From Rachycentron canadum (lineage: Eukaryota > Chordata > Actinopteri > Carangiformes > Rachycentridae), in contig CM076656.1 in assembly GCA_038496675.1 (NCBI GenBank), positions 1,339,050-1,403,049 on the forward strand: 64,000 bases of DNA, in the 5' to 3' direction. This document shows positions 12,830 to 25,366 of this stretch, one piece after another; within the stretch, counting starts at the first letter, position 1, and the number at the start of each line of letters is the position of its first letter. Both the position numbers and the translations under genes were made by a program. Under the pieces are notes generated by a model that had not been told where the DNA came from, made no database searches, and saw only the letters and a list, made by a program, of their open reading frames with translations.

Positions 12830-14188
12830 TTATCCCAGTTCTCCCTGCTGCCCGCTGCCCTCTTCAGCTGAAGGGAAACATCCTGCAAGTTCATTGGTCA
12901 GGACGTGCTTCTGTCCTCCCCAGAGAAAATGTGTAGGCTGTCCTGATTGGCCCTGCTCTGGAGCATAAACAAAGAATGAGCTGAGCTCGATGGCCAGAGC
13001 CGACCGGACCAGACCGACCCTCCTTGACCGCTCTGAGCAGGGGTGATACACTCGACCGCTGAATGGATGCATGTACAGAGCCTCAGGGCGGAACGGGACG
13101 GACAGCTTCTCCGCCCCGCCGCAGAATGACAGCAACTCCTGGTCACCTGTGGCCCCCTGAGGCCCTGCAGGGGCCTGCAGCAGGTGGGTGAAGACTACAG
13201 GTCGGTCATCACAGCGCAGGAAGTTCCTCTCCCTTCCACACAGGGAGAGGAAGGGGAAGTCCTCCTCATACCGCCCGCTCTGATTTGAACGCAGACGACT
13301 GAAGAAGAAGACCAGGAACTGTTTATCTGATAAACAGAAACAATGATAGACAGCTGCTGCAAAAAGCTTTTACAGTGAAAACAGGACTGAGATTTAATTA
13401 AATATTGTAACAATCAAAACAAGCATAAGAAATTCAGAGGATTAAAAAGAACAATGTGACAGTGTGAAATGCAGCTGTTTCCTAGATTAGACGTTGATTC
13501 CTCATCTGGGAGACACATCTACAGACAGGTCTGAGGTCTGAATCTTTCTTGACATAAAAGTTGCTTCATTATATCTTTAACAACAACAACAACCGCTTGT
13601 TATTTGTGAGGTTTCCAGGTGCAGGCTGTTAACAGACATTAACACTACACTTCATCCACTTTTCTATTTCCCATACATCTGTTGTCCCACTGGGCTTTCC
13701 CAACTTTTTTGTAGTGGTTTGGACTGAACTCAAAGCTAACAGAGGAGCTGACGACTGATTTAACAGCAAAAAAGCAGGATACACAGACTGTGTGTGTGTG
13801 TGATCATATATACCTTTAAAACACGTGACAAAGTTCTTCACTTTGGTGTCATCGAGGAACAGCTGTAAATGGAGTCAACATGTCAGTGATGCAGGACTGA
13901 GGATGAGAAGGTTTTCAAGGTTTAAAGCTTTATTTTGCTGTCGATACAAACACTCACTTGTCCTTGGTGGTCGATATAGTAGAAATACTCTCGGATGCGC
14001 GGCTCGGGGCTCTGGCCCTGGATGTATGTAGCGGTGGTTCTGGAGGCGGTGTAGCCGGCGGGCAGGCGGCGCAGAGCGGTCAGACCTCCGCAGCCGAGGG
14101 CCGCGGTCCGGAGGAACAACATGGCCGAACCAGGACCAGGTTCAGGGGAAATCCGTTCAGCAGTGAGGACGGGGTGTCGGGATGACAC
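12830..14188 (-). CDS. c8orf82: UPF0598 family protein, C8orf82 homologue, 3 exons
   Basis: Exons 13958-14188, 13814-13862 and 12830-13326 on the minus strand join in phase with GT-AG sites: 777 nt, 258 aa. The human C8orf82 pattern is clear: QGQSPEPRIREYFYYIDHQG at the end of exon 1, LFLDDTKVKNFVTCFK in exon 2, then GRERNFLRC, RPVVFTHLL, LSFCGGAEKL, GRVYHPCSER and VGLVRSALAIELS in exon 3. Human C8orf82 has 216 aa. The extra length is N-terminal: a second in-frame ATG at 14122 (MLFLRTAALG...) would give 236 aa with an Arg-containing, hydrophobic leader like a mitochondrial targeting peptide, and may be the true start. Function is unknown. Human C8orf82 shares 8q24.3 with NAPRT, which fits the neighbour here. 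Confidence 0.9.
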
Positions 14189-15392
14189 CCGGCGTCTTTA
14201 CAAGGAGACACTAATGTAGGAAGAAGTCTCACAACTCAAGCGTTGTCCTCATGTTTTTGTTTACGGCTGCTGGTTAAACCGGAACAGTTGTTTTCAGCTG
14301 CGGACACAACCCGGAAGAGTTTCAGTGTCGCAACATGGTCGTCTTTTTGAACTGCTGCCGCCTGCTGCAGCATCAAAAGTCTAAATAATAGAAGATTTAT
14401 TATAACGAAATATATATATAAGTTTCCAATCAGATATCACAGAAAAAAGAGGCTGCACCACCAGCACCAAAAGAGCTGCAGGTTCAGGTTCTGTTGATCT
14501 AGAGATCGATGAATCCAGTGACTTTGAATTGGTAATAAACAGTGTCAGTGTCCTACATGTTGTAATTCTTATTCAGTGGGTGATATATTGGGCTGAGAGG
14601 ACAGCAGGGCTCTTCAGGCAGCTTCGTGTAAATCTCCGGGATAAAAGAGGCGCATAAACAACAACATTCCTCTGAGACACTGTTGCTCATACGAAAAGGG
14701 CAACACCCCCTAAAACAGAGGCCTCTTTGGCTCCTGACAACACACAGAGCGGCTGATTCAGACAAGCTGGCGATCACTTGACCTTCATCCAACCCCCCCC
14801 CCCCCCAGCTGTGACCACAGTCTTCTTCACCTGTCTGAACTCACCTGTCGCTTCCTGCTCCGCCTCCGTCCCCAGGTGAGGGTGGAGCCGTCTCCACCGG
14901 AACAAGCCAGGAGGGTGGTTTGAGGATTAAACAATGGCGTTACAGTCGGACTTTTAGACGCGTTCATCGGCTTCTCAGTAAGTTTGTTTTTCCTCATTTA
15001 CTTTAATTGATTCTGTGGTTTTTAGCTGATTTAAAGAGTAAACGTGCCGTAAAACCCAAACAGTGTCGTCGGGTCGTTTTGAAGCCACTAACCTGCTCCG
15101 CTCTTACTTTATCTGGACTTTAAAACTTAGTTTTTAAAGCCAAGTCTCAGTTGAGTTGGTTTTTCTGCCATAAATCGTAAACAACGCCTCTGATCGTATG
15201 TTTACGTCATTCTGACGTAAGCTACGTCAACGGTCGCTACGTCTTTTCCCCCTATTCGACGTGTTTTAGTTGAAATTAACGTTAAAATAAAAACAAGGAA
15301 ACATCCACAAAACACCTGTGTGTGTGTGTGTGTGTGCGCGCGCGCGCTCAAAGGTTGTTTCCGTCTTAACGTGACGCTTCCGGTCAGCAGGT
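14189..15392. promoter_or_regulatory. Divergent 5' region shared by C8orf82-like gene and marveld3
   Basis: About 1.2 kb separates the two start codons, which point away from each other. It holds a run of 14 C (14793-14806). A consensus donor, ctca|gtaagt with exon end at 14977, could close a non-coding first exon of marveld3, because a cag acceptor sits two bases before the marveld3 ATG (ends 15390). A TG/CG dinucleotide tract lies at about 15317-15347. No transcription start can be proven from sequence. Confidence 0.45.
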
Positions 15393-18300
15393 ATGAGTCA
15401 CCCGCCCCGTTCAAACCGGGGACACCGGGACAGAAACGGAGACCACCGACATTACCGGGACTCCCACGAGGACAGGCGCGCGTCACCGGACAGGTGAGCT
15501 GAGTGCAGCACCTTTACCTCTGCCTGGTAGGACATTATCCTACCAGGCAGAGGTAAAGGTGCTGCAGACCTACTTATTCTACAGATATTACACAAAACAC
15601 CCACAATAAGTTACAGAAAGCAGAGATATAATATTAAACCAATCACCTCTAGACACTAGTTCTGCCACATACTCACAAAGTTTCATTCAGTGACTTGCTC
15701 AGTAATGGCAGAAGAAAAGAGGGTCATCAGAGACGAACATTAGGCTGATCTGCTGTTGCTTTAGATGGAGGATGGCACTGGACTAAACTACCTTAACAGT
15801 ACATGAAGTAGGTGAAAGTGAAAACCTTGAGCAGCTGCAACAGTAAAAGGCTGCTCACACACTGACTCATGGGTATTCACACTCTATTAATGTCATATAT
15901 GATAATAATAGATCCATTACAGGTGGTATTTCATTGCAGAACAAGTGCTTTTAATCTTTATGCTCTTCAAACATTATTTGTACTTAAGACTATAAAAATA
16001 AAGTAAGTGATTGAGTACTAATGCGTTATAGATCATAAAATCCACTGGTTTTCCTGTAATTATGTTTTAACCTAGCTGAGTGTGAAAGAGTGACAGGACT
16101 CAGTTTTAATACTAGTCTCAACACTGACGAGTGCCTAAAGTTATGTCATTTTAATGCTTTTAGTTTGACATTTTTTAGCATTGGTACACACAAAACAAAC
16201 AACTAAAATAAATAAAACAAAACACAAAGAAAAACTCAAAACTAAAGATAGAAAAGCTTCAGTTCTGCAACATTCAAGGTGCCTGTGTTGACATTTCCTG
16301 TACATATGCATGTGTTCCTATGTGCCGAAGGTCTTCCTCTCGACCCCCGTACTACCCCAGAAAGGCCGACTCCCCTCCCAGACATGTGCGGGAGGTTCCT
16401 CGAGAGGAGCACCACGACTCCAAATGCACCCACATCTGCTCCAGGAGAGGTACATCAGGATTAGAGGACAGACTTTTCAGGATTGAATAAAACGAAAGCT
16501 TCTCTCACAGGAGCTGCTGCGTCAGAGGGCAAAACCTTGGTTTCAGTGCAGTTAACTTCCTCCTCCTCCTCTGAATACTGGACTGACTGGTTTCCCACTG
16601 TTTAACAACCTCTTTTCTCAGAGTTTAGACTTTAGCAGAGTATCATGACCTATTGCTGAGGGAGAGGGCTGACAGCCTGATATCTGAGTCTAATAGTTTA
16701 ATAACAGGGCCCTTGGTGAGTTTCATGAAAGAGTTGATCCTCTAGGAATGAGTAGTGCTGGAAATGCAACACAACCATTTTGATTAATTTGTTAAGCCAT
16801 GAAGAAAAAATATTTTGGTTCCAGGTTTTCAGACGTGTTTTAATTTTATTTCCAATATTTCAGATTGAGCGACCCATGTTTTACACTTTAAAGTGTTTTG
16901 TTTGAAGTGTTGATATCCATCAGAAGATTCTGGTTGGCTGACTGTTTTCTCAGTGATTCAATAAAAATATAGCAGATTTCAGGTAAAACAACCAGATAAA
17001 CCAAACCCTGCAGGTTGGGCTTGGTATGGCCAAGAGCAGCGACTAATGTTACAGAAATCCTGTTTTTTAGGAAAAAAGACATGGACATCGACCTTTAAAT
17101 ATTTTTGGGTTTTGCATTGTTGATGAGGCAAAACCAGAAATTTGAAGAGAACAGGTTCAAGCATGCCTGTAGAGTCTTAGTCTTGTTGAGTCTTGAGTCA
17201 TTCAGGACCAGTTGGTCTCAAGTCGAGTCTCAAGTCCCTTAGTCTCAGACCACCACAGTCACAGGTCATTCTCACAGGTTTTCCCATCAAATCTGTAGAT
17301 GATCAGAAAGAAGGCTGCAAATAGGGATTATTTTGATCATGTGTCAATCTGCTCATCATTTTCTTGATTTATCCATTGGTCTATAATGTAATAGAAATGT
17401 GTCCTTCACATCTTGCCATAGCTTTAGGTGAGGTCTTAAATATTCAGTTTACATTTACATAAGACGAAGGAGAACAGGAATCCTCAGCATCCAGATTCTG
17501 GCTCAAAGTAGTTAAGCTTCTTTTTTCATTTAAAAGGACCTCAGTGGGCGGCTGTGGCTCAGGGAGGTACAGCAGGTCCACAGAAGGTCAGCGGTTCGAT
17601 TCCTGGCTCTTTCCACATGCATGTCAAAGTGTCCTTGATCAAATTACAGAGCCCTGAATTGCCCCCAATGTATCATCGAGTATAGGAATTTTTTAATCAT
17701 AATTATTATTCATTTTTATGTTTTTTTTTTTTTTTTTTTTTGCACATTCATCAATATTGAACATAACAGTTGTGATTTTCCTCCTCACCCGTTTCATGTG
17801 TTGACTCCCAGGTATCGTGCTGATCTGCGCCGTGCTCACCAATGCCCTGGTCCTGATCTGTGTGGTCGCAGCTCAGATGGTGTCGACGGGCCTGTCCTCG
17901 GCTGCTGGGCTGGGCGGCTTCAACATCAACTCCAACTTCAACCTGCAGGGCACCGAGCTGCAGCAGGTACGAGACCTGGACATGCAGTACAGCCAGATGA
18001 GAGCGCCGGGGATCTATGGGGGCATCGCCTTCAGCCTGACCTTCGGGGTTGTCTCACTGCTGTTTGTGGTTGCCGGGAACAAACCCCCCCACCTGATGTC
18101 CAGGAAACTTCTGTTCGGAGCGTTGCTGTTTCAGGCGGTGGGCGCGGTGGTGTACGTGGTGGCCGTTGGTCTCTACCTGCACTTCATCATCAGGATCAAC
18201 TCCACAGATGTTTGTAAGCAGCGGGAGAGGCTGTACGCCCGCAACGGGTACACCTGGATGAACTGTGATGTGAGCGGGGCGGATGCTGCCGTGGCTCTGT

Positions 18301-18470
18301 TCGGGCTCATCACAGCCATCCTGTACACAGCCGGCACGGTGCTCACGATCCAGACCATCCGATGGGTGAAGAGCTACCTGCAAGAGCGAAAGCGCAGAGA
18401 GGCAGAGAGGCACCAGCCCCGAGCCCAACCACAGAGGGTGCCGCTGAGGGCAGAAGCCACCTCCGTGTGA
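15393..18470 (+). CDS. marveld3: MARVEL domain-containing protein 3, 3 exons
   Basis: Exons 15393-15493, 16331-16449 and 17812-18470 join in phase with GT-AG sites: 879 nt, 292 aa. Exons 1-2 (about residues 1-73) encode a hydrophilic Arg/Asp/His-rich cytosolic tail (RDRNGDHRHYRDSHEDR) ending in CTHICSRRG, as in MARVELD3. Exon 3 encodes a four-helix MARVEL domain, with membrane segments starting near GIVLICAVLTNALV, GGIAFSLTFGVVS, LLFGALLFQAVGAVV and AAVALFGLITAILY, then a short basic tail with WVKSYLQERKRREAE. MARVELD3 is a tight-junction protein related to occludin and tricellulin. It is shorter than the human protein (about 400 aa) through a shorter N-terminal tail. The exon 2 acceptor (gccgaag) has a poor pyrimidine tract, so the exon 1-2 join is slightly less sure. 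A possible poly(A) signal AATAAA is at 19202-19207. Identity is further supported by location, since human MARVELD3 adjoins a PHLPP gene. Confidence 0.9.
15504..15566. repeat. Perfect 29-bp inverted repeat (hairpin) in marveld3 intron 1
   Basis: Left arm 15504-15532 and right arm 15538-15566 are exact reverse complements separated by the 5-base loop catta. The hairpin begins 10 bases after the exon 1 donor GT (15494-15495), so it would form in the pre-mRNA beside the 5' splice site. Confidence 0.95.
16850..17100 (+). repeat. MITE-like dispersed element, partial copy
   Basis: Shares blocks with copies at 43708-44255, 45050-45260, 53675-54268 and 59007-59518: 'acactt..aagtgttttgttt', 'gttgatatccat', 'gcagatttcagg', 'ggttgggcttgg', and it ends near acctttaa. 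It lies in marveld3 intron 2. The family is not named; it is defined here by comparison within the window. Confidence 0.65.
17549..17660 (+). repeat. tRNA-derived SINE
   Basis: Begins gcggctgtggctcaggga, matching a pol III A box, and carries a perfect B box ggttcgattcc at 17593-17603. This is followed by the 'catgtcaaagtgtccttgatcaa' type body (about 17622-17644) found in a common teleost SINE, and a poly-T stretch lies downstream (17720-17740). It is in marveld3 intron 2. Confidence 0.75.
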
Positions 18471-21318
18471 GAGCGGGGCTGGGGAGGATCGACGTCTGGA
18501 GCCTGTATCATGAAGTAACTTTGCTAAGCTGCCTCACATCTTGGGTTTAAGTGAGTTATTCTGACGTCACAGAGCCTGCTCTCTTCCAACTGGTGTACAT
18601 CACCATGGAACCTGCTGCACAGCTCATCTGCTCTGATGCAGGTTCAGATCTGACTGTTTTGAGCTGTATTGCTACAGGTTCTCATCATGGACAAAAGTAC
18701 TGCATTTATAACAATATATGACAAATAACAGTATATAAAGATATTTTTATAGGTTTCGCTCATCACTTGAGTCCCTGAAAGGTCTCGGTGGGATTTCTTT
18801 TTCCTCTCAACTACTATTGCGTCCCTCACATTGAGCTTTACATTCTTCAGATCTGTACAGGAAGGTTAAGGTCTGACAGCAGCGCAGGTGGATTATAATT
18901 TGTTTTATTTACAGCCCCTGGTTGGTTTTCTCATGGCAGCTAATGTAGCTGAACACAGTTCTCTCCACTGTACTGTGACTGGCTGCTGCTGTGACAGTTT
19001 TAATGATTAAAACAGTAACAATATGCAGGGGTTGCATATATGCGCGTGTGGGTTAGGGTTTTTTGTGTGTGTACATTGATGTGGTGTGTGAGTGTTGTGG
19101 TGAAGCTGTTGTGATTGAAGCTCGTGTGTCAGCTAATGTGTCCGTACATGAGCGCATGTGAATAGAAGCCACAGAGCAGCTCTACTCACAATCTAATGTA
19201 TAATAAAAGCTCATATCCACAGTCACAGTGGCTGCATCATGTCTGAGGTAACAAAAAAGTCAAATATCCCACTGGGACCTTTCGGGGTGGGGGAGGTTTT
19301 TTGGGTTTGGGTTTACACTGGGATTAAAACAGGACCTCGAACAGATAACGTTCACCTCACTGACGCCCTAAAGAGTGACGATTATAGCTGCCTGTTGTTT
19401 TCACTTTTCCTGTCCTCAGATGCTTCTAACTTCTATCACTGCAGCTCAGGATAAGTTTTCAAGCTTTTTTAACTAAATGAGACGTTGACTGTAAATATGA
19501 AGTTTATGAGTAAGTAAGTTCACTCAGTGTAAATTAGCTAAATAAAAGTATTTTGGTCAGATTTACCTTCTAGACCAGTTTTTAAATGTCAGATCGTACT
19601 TGTGTGGTTTTATTGTTCACATTTGACCTCACTGAGCATCACTTCCTCCTGTGGACATAACGACTTCATCTGATTGTCATGTTGTCTTCGTGGTGCAGGG
19701 AAAACTTTGTGATACAGCCTCAGTCTTGTTTACTTTCAAACTGTTTTTTAATTCTTCAACTCAGCTGTACGTGTTTAGGATTTGATCTATTAAATGTGGC
19801 TCCACTCAGCCCGACTGTTTGTGATGAGAGCAGCCTACAGGGGGCCTCAGAGGTCCGTCGCCTCCGCAGGCCCCCTGCCAACAACCATGACATCGCCGCC
19901 GTGTCCCCTCTCTGCTGTCGCACAATGGACCACACATACAGAGGACACAGCAGTGATGTAACTGTTGGTCTGTTGGGTCAAGACTTAATTACTGACAGAA
20001 GAAATCCTCCAGAGTGAGGTAATTACTCAAGTTCTAATTTTACCATTTCACATTAACACAATGCAGTGATTGTATCGCCGCAGGACAAACACTGCAGCGT
20101 GACAATAGCCGGTTTGTTGCTTGATGTTGTGCAGCTCCTTAAACTTGTACATTTTCTTTTTTTATGACCAGGTCAGTTCACTCAAATTACAAATCCATTT
20201 CAGTCATTTCTAAAATGACTGAAATGGATTTCTGCTGCCGACGCAAGAAAACTGAGGCAGTTGAAAAGAAGCTGCAAATAATAATTAGTCTTATATTTAA
20301 TTAATCTAGATCTGAAATGATTGATTTTTATTTTTAGCCCCAGATCAATGAGAATTTATCAATGGGAAGAAAATGTATGGAAACTTTTGACAAAATCAGG
20401 TGGGTCATTCTGCAGGAAGTAAATATCTGATAAAACCAGAACATCTGCTTGGTCAGACTCCAGGCTCATGTTTTTGTAATTTGTATGAAAATGTAGTGTA
20501 AAAGCTCCACACCATCTCCTCCACACACACAGTCAGAGACAACATGTAGTTATCTGAAAACTTTAATTTATTATATAGCAAAAGTAGCTCTTGTGCGATT
20601 TGCCATTGTCAACATGTCTGTAACACTGTTCTGAGAACATTTATTGAGCTGGTAATAACTGTCGGATCCATCTTGATCGGCATCTACTCACCACCGCAGC
20701 ACCACTCTGAACTCTGCATGCCCCCCACCCCCGAGAGGAACACAAGCCTGGAACATCAGCCGTGTGAAATAATCATCTTTTCTCTCAGAGAATATTAGTA
20801 CGTTTCAGTGACTAGGTCACTTTTAAGTATTAAACTCCTAGGAGTTAGTTAAACAGTTTTACTAACTCCGACAACTGTAAGGCCGTCAGCCGTGACGCAC
20901 TGGGGAAATGTCTGCTACAACACAAAAACACAATGGTCCAAATCTGAAGTACCATTTAAACAGAATGAATCTCCAGAGTCTAATACAAAGCATTCAAAGT
21001 GCTTCTTCAAATTAAAGATATGGTAAAACTATGTGAAGATTTCATCAACATAAAGTGTTATAAAAATTGCATTGCATTTCAAGGGGCATAGAGTTAACAG
21101 TAGAAAATAAACTAAATAACAGAAACCATAACGAAACAGTCTCTAGTCCGTAAGCATGTTCACAATACTCTTGAGGTTTTTGGAGGGAGCGTTACAAACG
21201 AATGCAGAGCCGAGCATCAAGACCGACAGTCCTGATTCCACAGTCCTCCATCCCTGAAACTCACCAAATCTGAACTCCTGGATGAGAAAGCAGCTGCTGT
21301 GGAGGGAGGGGGCAGAAG
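18471..21318. other. Tail-to-tail 3' region of marveld3 and phlpp1
   Basis: Both genes end into this 2.8-kb interval. Candidate poly(A) signals are AATAAA at 19202-19207 (plus, for marveld3) and AATAAA on the minus strand at 20567-20572 (for phlpp1, about 750 bases past its stop). The interval also holds a 19-bp perfect hairpin at 20191-20231. No further coding sequence is supported. Confidence 0.6.
20191..20231. repeat. Perfect 19-bp inverted repeat
   Basis: Arms 20191-20209 (aaatccatttcagtcattt) and 20213-20231 are exact reverse complements with a 3-base loop. It lies between the proposed poly(A) signals of the convergent genes marveld3 and phlpp1. Confidence 0.95.
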
Positions 21319-24300
21319 TTAGAGGGGTGTGACGAAGTAGTCTGCAGGTTTCTGGTAGCTGTGTGTTTGCTGGTTGTGTGTCTGCATCTGCTCCTGCTGC
21401 TGCTGGATGATCTGCCGGACTTCCTCCTCCAGCTCTGGTGGGATGATGAGCTGGTCGTCGGGGTCCGGCTGGGCCGGAGCGTTGAAGTAGCCCCCCTGCC
21501 TCCTGACGGGGGCGTCGGCCGCCTCCTCGATGAGGTCCTGGTTCCTCCCTTGGCAGGCCACAGAGCCGTTGGCTCGAGCCCTGCGGCCCAGAGTCCCAGA
21601 CCGAGCCTCTCCGCTGAGGCAGGGAGAGGAGGGAGGGATGGGGGAGGGAGACTGGGAGGAGAAGGGAGGGGGTGAAGGCTCATGATGCGAGGTGAAAACA
21701 GGAGAGATGTTTGTGCTTGGCTGAGCATGAGTGTGCAATTGGGATGCTGGGCAGTCATGGCGGTGCAGACAGTGGACGTCGGCCTCCACCTCCACACGGC
21801 TGCCGTTCGAGAAGACGCCGGCGATGGGCTCCTCGTCCTCGCTGTCGAGCCCATTGTCAGACAGAGCTCCAGAGAACTGTCTCTGGAAGCTCCCTCCTCC
21901 ACAAGCAGGCCTCCGCACGCCGACTCGTCCCGGCAGGTTGAGGTGGGACGCCAGGGGCTCGGCCTGAGGCGGCGGCTCCTCTGATGACGCCGTGGATCCC
22001 ACCTCGCTGCTCATTTCAGATGTGCTGAACTCGCTGCTCAGCTCGCTCACTGTTCCTGAAGAGACCGGTGGCACTGGTATACCGCCGTCACCGCCAGCTG
22101 AGTAATGGTGTGTGCTGGTGTGTGCACCAAGGCCGGGGCTGGGGGGCGGCGGCGGCGGCTCACAGAAACAGCAGCAGTCTTCGGTGATGCTGAGCTGGAC
22201 GACGACGGCACTGAGGCTGTCGGCGCAGCCGTAGCTCTGAGCCAGAGTCACCAGCTTTTTAGCAGCAGCCAGAGCATCTGGTACATTCCTGACCGCCTCC
22301 ACCGCCTCGCTGGGAGACAGCATGTCCCACAATCCCCGGCTGCCCAGGAGAAAGAACTCGTCTTGCGGGGTGAGTGTCACCGTGGAGACGTGGGGTTGAG
22401 GGGTCACAGACGGGCACAGGAAGGAGTAACCCATAATCCTGGTGGAGTCAGTTACACCACTGACTTTGTTATCCTACAGAGGAGGAGGAGAAGGAAAAGA
22501 AGGAGAAGGAGGAGAAGGAAAAGGACGAGGAAGAAAAGGAAATGACTGTTTTCTCTCTTTACACTGAAGCTGCAACTAATGTTGTTACCAGTTAATCTGT
22601 TCAAGTGCTGAAACAATTAGAATAATTCTAGTTATTAATTCTCTCATCAATCATTTCTCTCCAGTTTCTTCAGTAAAAACTTTTCAGCTGAAGGAGAAAG
22701 ACACGTCCTGTCTTTACCTCTGTGATGATGGCATTATGCCGTCGAACCCTCTGGTACTCTGGCTCCTCTTTGACAGTGTGTGTGCTGGAGAGTTGCATAG
22801 CTTTGCCGTCTCGGCACAAAACAGCCTGGCACCGGCCCACGTTGGCGGCCTTCAGAGTGAAGCAGCCGCCGTGTTCACCAGGAGCCACTGGGTCGTGTCT
22901 GATGTGGCACAGAGCGGCTGAACCGCCCATCCTCTGGCCTGCTGTGCCCAGCTTCCTGCAGGAGAGCAACGCAGAAACACAGGAGTTGAAGAGTGAGCGT
23001 GTCAGGTGTGACGATTTGCCTCCTTCCTGCTATTCAAAGCATCTTTACCTTTGCATGGTGAGGAAAGTGTTGGTCATGTAATCTTCCTGCCTCTGGCCCC
23101 TGTGAAGCTCCTCGGCTAACACATCTCCCATGGTGCACTGCAGCAGGTAAGGCACCTCAACGTTCCTGTCTCCGTCAAAAACTCCATACAGAGCCTCCCG
23201 GATCCCACAGAAGCTGTCCAGGGCCAGAGCAGCCACACACAGCCTGAGAACAACACATCCACCAGTTTGTAAGCAAGTGTCCCAGTCTCCACCTCACATC
23301 ACCTTAATTTACATGACGGCATGTCTGATCAGCACTAGATACTAAGGAGAATCACCATCTCAGGGGCGTCTGCCTCCCCTCAGACTAGTCTGTTTATCCA
23401 CCGTCATAGACAATATGAACCGTCTGTTTAAAACACTGCCACCGCTGTGTGAAGTCTGGAGTCCTGGATAAATCCGCACAGACATTTGTGCCAGGTGTGG
23501 ATGGATTTCCCTCGAAGACAATATCGTGTCCATGAGAATAATTATATATATATATTATAATAAAAAGTTCTTTACTGTTTACTGACTGCTGCTGGTGCAG
23601 AGACATAAAAACATGGTCTTCTGATCTATTTCGATTAATTGTAAAGAAATAAACTGAGGAGATCAATACCAGAGGATCAATATTAGATTACCATCATTGC
23701 TCAGGTCTGCTGACCTGGACCTTCTCCAGAGCAGCCCAGATATAAAACAGTTAATCTAATTACAGTGTAGCTGCATCACTATGGCAATAGATTTTTTTTT
23801 TTTTCATAAAACACCTTCAGAACTTTTGTGCATTAATATTAATACTTCTTCACAACTTTGTTTTATGCGATTTATTATCTTATCACAGTTATTGTATTTT
23901 ATTCTCTATGTATATTTTAAAGCACATTGTAAATAACGTAAATGAAGTTTCTTATAAACTACAGAGATCAATAAAAGACTGTGTGAGTAACTGGCTAAGA
24001 GCAGAAACAGAGGGAAAGAGACTGACTTGTTTTTGACTCCAGAGGCCTCAGTATAGCCGTGGCTCCAGACTGCAGGGGCCCCGTGGCTCTCACTCACGCA
24101 TGGAGCTGAAGGAGACGGGTCAACTCTGAAGCATCGGATGTTACTGCAGAGAGAAGAAGAAAGGAAGCAGAATAAAAAGACCCGCCTATTGTGTTTGAAG
24201 GAGTCCTGCTGCTGCTGCGTGTTTGTGTGTGAAGGTCTCACTTGAGCAGCTCCAGGCTCTTGTGATCTAGGTTGAGACGAGGATTCCCTGTGAGGTCCAG

Positions 24301-25287
24301 CTCCTGAAGCTTCGGAGGGAGTGTCTCTGGCAGAGTCACTTCAGTCAGCTCGTTGCAGCTCAGGTCCACACACTGAGAAAGAAAACAACAGTCCTCATGA
24401 TTCATCCATTATCCACACTACTTATCCTTACAGGGTCACAGGGGCCTGGAGCCAAACGACCAGTTTTGCTCACATTTACCCCAATGGACAACCAGTCACC
24501 AGTTAACCTGACCTGCATGTCTTTGGACTGGGGGAGGAAGCTGAAGTACCTGGAGGGAACCCACGCAGGCACAGGGAGAACGTGCAGGCTCAAACCCAGT
24601 ACCTTCATTTGAGTATTTATTTTTTTTAAACATCTTTATTAGACAGGAGAGAGTACAGAGACAGGAAATGATGTGACTGAGAGAGGAGGAATGACATTAA
24701 CCAAGAAGTCCGACTGGCCAGGGATCAAACAGGGGACCTGCTGAGCCCATGCTGTACACGCCCTGACCACTAGGCCACTCTTCCTGCCGCTGCACTACCA
24801 CACCCCTTATGATTCATCTGACTCCATCATGAATATCTGCAGAAATTTAATTTATAATAGTTTAATCATTCAGTGTAGATATGTTGATATAATAATGGTT
24901 CGTTTTGCCTTTTCTCAAATGTTCTGTTTCGTGTTCATCAGTAGGTTGTTTCTCCTCCAGCTGGAAGCAAGATTTCATGTGAAATGATTCATCTTTGTGT
25001 GTCACAGCTTGTATACTTCATGGATCTGAATGCAGTTCACTTCCAAACTTCCAAACAGATCAGAGTTTATCAACAACAGACTCTCCCCAACAAATTTATG
25101 GATGGGTTCTGTTCCACCCTCAGTTCCATTTTAATCCCGTTTTTCCCCTCAGAGAAAATACCTGGATTTGTTGAACACACACGATCACATCAACAAAAAC
25201 CCACAAAAAGAATTTTGTGCATTGATACTGAATCACGCAAGAGAAATCACAGAGCATGAAAAATTCTATTATTTTTTCCCACCCGGT

Positions 25288-25366
<79 letters not shown>

